DNA from: Novosphingobium sp. Chol11 | GTDB lineage: Bacteria; Pseudomonadota; Alphaproteobacteria; Sphingomonadales; Sphingomonadaceae | Assembly: GCA_945906105.1 (NCBI GenBank) | Contig: CAMDQO010000022.1 | Coordinates: forward strand, 1-46,390 | Length of the DNA stretch: 46,390 nucleotides | Direction: 5' to 3' | Shown: positions 45,110 through 46,390 of the stretch, piece after piece | How positions within the stretch are numbered: the first letter of the stretch is position 1 | Layout: each line of letters begins with the position of its first letter | Program-made: the position numbers and the translations under genes | Notes under the pieces: generated by a model | What the model saw: the letters and a program-made list of their open reading frames with translations, nothing else | Told to the model about the DNA's origin: nothing | Database searches by the model: none

Positions 45110-45868
45110 TCAAAATCCATTCAACAAAATTGAAGTATAACCTAACTCCTCTGCCTTTTTCCGTGCCAACTTCATCTGCTCGGCGCTTAAAATACTTCGG
45201 CCGCCATTCGGATTGTTCTGGAATCCTTCATTGGCATAAAAAAGATTATCCGCATTAATCGGAATGCTTATCTCAACCGGCTTCATCTCGATGAAGAAGG
45301 ATGCAGCCTTGCGAGCCTTCACGAGCTCAGAAGCGACCTCATGAATGCGCTGGGTGACCCGGTTTTCATCCGCATACCACTGATACTTGTTAAGACCCCA
45401 TATCCTGACATTCACGAATGGCTGTGGAGTGCTGATCGGTTTCGCGATTTCAAACCTGACGTCAAACGAACCCAGAGCGTAATACCAGTCAGCATTGGAA
45501 TAGGTATGCTGGAAGATCGTGATAACCGATCGGTCCTCTTGCAGGATCGTATTTTTTACCAAGCTCTCCTTGATGGTATCCATTCCAAGCGCGCGTCTCA
45601 CCAGTTCGGCGTGCAGTCTCGCCCTGACGTTCTTGTCATCCTTTTCGAGATCAAACCAATTTATGGTCACGGCATCGCCGCGTCCTTGAAGAAAATGGCC
45701 AAGGAACTTCATGGCGCGCCCCTTGGGCACGAACATGATCTTGCCTACGTCGAGCAAAGCAAGCTTGATCGCGTCGTTCCTTGAAGCCCCCCCATCCATG
45801 TTCTTCTTGATCATGGTATTGACCATGCCGGTGATGCCGGTCTGAGCACCAAATTTTTCAAATGCCAT
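45110..45868 (-). CDS. Unrecognised 252-residue protein beside tssH
   Basis: Starts MAFEKFGAQTGITGMVNTMI. No signal peptide or clear membrane helix. The centre has an aromatic-rich stretch (FQHTYSNADWYYALGSFDVR) and the C-terminus is Lys/Glu-rich (SAEQMKLARKKAEELGYTSI). The YALGSF segment vaguely recalls proteins linked to polymorphic toxins (DUF6402-like), which I cannot confirm. Base composition is visibly lower in GC than elsewhere in the window, suggesting transfer. It starts 11 bases after the tssH remnant stop, in the same direction, and converges on the immunity gene. Confidence 0.6.
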   Translation of the reverse strand: MAFEKFGAQTGITGMVNTMIKKNMDGGASRNDAIKLALLDVGKIMFVPKGRAMKFLGHFLQGRGDAVTINWFDLEKDDKNVRARLHAELVRRALGMDTIKESLVKNTILQEDRSVITIFQHTYSNADWYYALGSFDVRFEIAKPISTPQPFVNVRIWGLNKYQWYADENRVTQRIHEVASELVKARKAASFFIEMKPVEISIPINADNLFYANEGFQNNPNGGRSILSAEQMKLARKKAEELGYTSILLNGF

Positions 45869-45879
45869 AACTTACACCC

Positions 45880-46338
45880 TCACCCAAACACATACCCAAA
45901 CCCATCACCGTCCACCTTCACCGCAATCTCTTTCACCTCCTCGCCGCTCATCTGGCGGTTGAGCAGTTCGATCGACAGTTCGGGCAGCATGGTGTTGGTC
46001 AGGATGGCGTCGATCAGGCGGCCGCCGCTGGCGACTTCGTTGCAGCGTGAGACGATCAGATCGACGACATCGTCGCTATAGGTGAACATGATGCCGTGGC
46101 TGTCTGCCACGCGCTTGACGATGCGGTGCAGCTGGATGCGGACGATAGCCCGCATCATGTCTGGCGAGAGCGGGTAATAGGGCAGCACGATCAGGCGGCC
46201 CAGCAGCGCAGGCGGGAAAACCTTGAGCAATTCGGGGCGCAGCGCGGTGGCCAGCGCCTCAGGCTCGGGCTTCATCTCCTCATCCTCGCTCATCGTCGTG
46301 ATGAGGTCGGTGCCGACATTGCTGGTCAGTGTTCGTCG
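45880..46338 (-). pseudogene. tssH: C-terminal remnant of type VI secretion ATPase TssH/ClpV
   Basis: Only about the last 150 residues of a ClpV-type AAA+ ATPase are present. Homology begins at LTSNVGTDLITTMS and continues through LRPELLKVFPPALLGRLIVL, PYYPLSPDMM and VDLIVSRCNEVASGGRLIDA to ILTNTMLPELS. ClpV disassembles contracted sheath (TssBC). Just upstream the frame meets TGA at 46341-46339, and both Walker A and Walker B modules are missing. An ATG at 46293 could start a short product, but without an ATP site it could not work as ClpV. It looks truncated by rearrangement. Confidence 0.75.
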
Positions 46339-46388
46339 TCAGAATATTTGAGACAGTTGGCGGCGTAGATTAGCGGAGTGTCGGCCTC
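46326..46388 (-). CDS. C-terminal end of an unidentified gene at the window edge
   Basis: A minus-strand frame open to the edge reads EADTPLIYAANCLKYSDDEH and stops at 46328-46326, overlapping the start of the tssH homology in another frame. It may be the 3' end of a gene whose tail was created by the same junction. It is too short to identify. Confidence 0.35.
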   Translation of the reverse strand, partial: EADTPLIYAANCLKYSDDEH

Positions 46389-46390
46389 AT

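Overview
The window looks like chromosomal DNA of a GC-rich alphaproteobacterium of the order Sphingomonadales (Sphingomonas / Sphingopyxis / Novosphingobium type). This is inferred from a DivL-like kinase with Tyr in place of the H-box His, the run divL-tsaE-amgK-murU-addB-addA-trxA, a K+-independent H+-pyrophosphatase, a short-form HisG, secA beside argJ, and a palindromic intergenic repeat that I remember from sphingomonads. No database search was possible, so family names rest on recognising motifs.

Layout. 1-576: the end of an IS3-family insertion sequence that runs into and truncates a lipoprotein gene. 632-3841 (minus): guaB, rsmB and an exported TPR protein in one unit, preceded by a DUF2332 gene. 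5036-8290 (plus): hisG-hisD-nusB-thiL, every junction overlapping by 1-4 bases; thiL appears to start at CTG. 8423-10528: hppA, then a terminator shared with a converging EAL phosphodiesterase gene. 11963-13885: nadK, tRNA-Asn and an SDR oxidoreductase. 13897-17722 (minus): secA and two small exported proteins, one TonB-like. 17815-19856 (plus): argJ and an inositol-monophosphatase-family gene joined by a TTGA overlap.

20160-31514 (minus) is a long, tightly packed unit: divL-like kinase, tsaE, amgK, murU, addB, addA, then trxA. It combines cell-cycle signalling, tRNA modification, peptidoglycan sugar recycling and double-strand-break repair. A Phd/VapC-type toxin-antitoxin pair with its own palindromic operators sits between divL and ahcY. 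ahcY is preceded by a strong leader hairpin and a perfect 20-bp palindrome that may be an operator for a SAM-cycle regulator. 34599-41512 holds a peroxiredoxin, small membrane proteins, a folE / membrane-tethered LuxR / VOC / DUF4199 cluster, a phospholipase D family protein, an NTF2-like protein and a cytochrome c' / cytochrome b561 pair.

41537-46390 is accessory. It contains a methyltransferase with a regulatory domain, a large effector-like toxin gene split by a frameshift at a CG dinucleotide run, an overlapping acidic immunity-like gene, an unrecognised 252-residue protein, and only the C-terminal end of a type VI secretion ATPase (TssH/ClpV), abruptly joined to another reading frame at the window edge. 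It looks like the eroding margin of a type VI secretion locus.

The points most worth following are the split toxin/immunity pair beside the broken tssH, the ahcY leader and palindrome, the membrane-tethered LuxR cluster with a hairpin over a ribosome binding site, and the CTG-initiated thiL.
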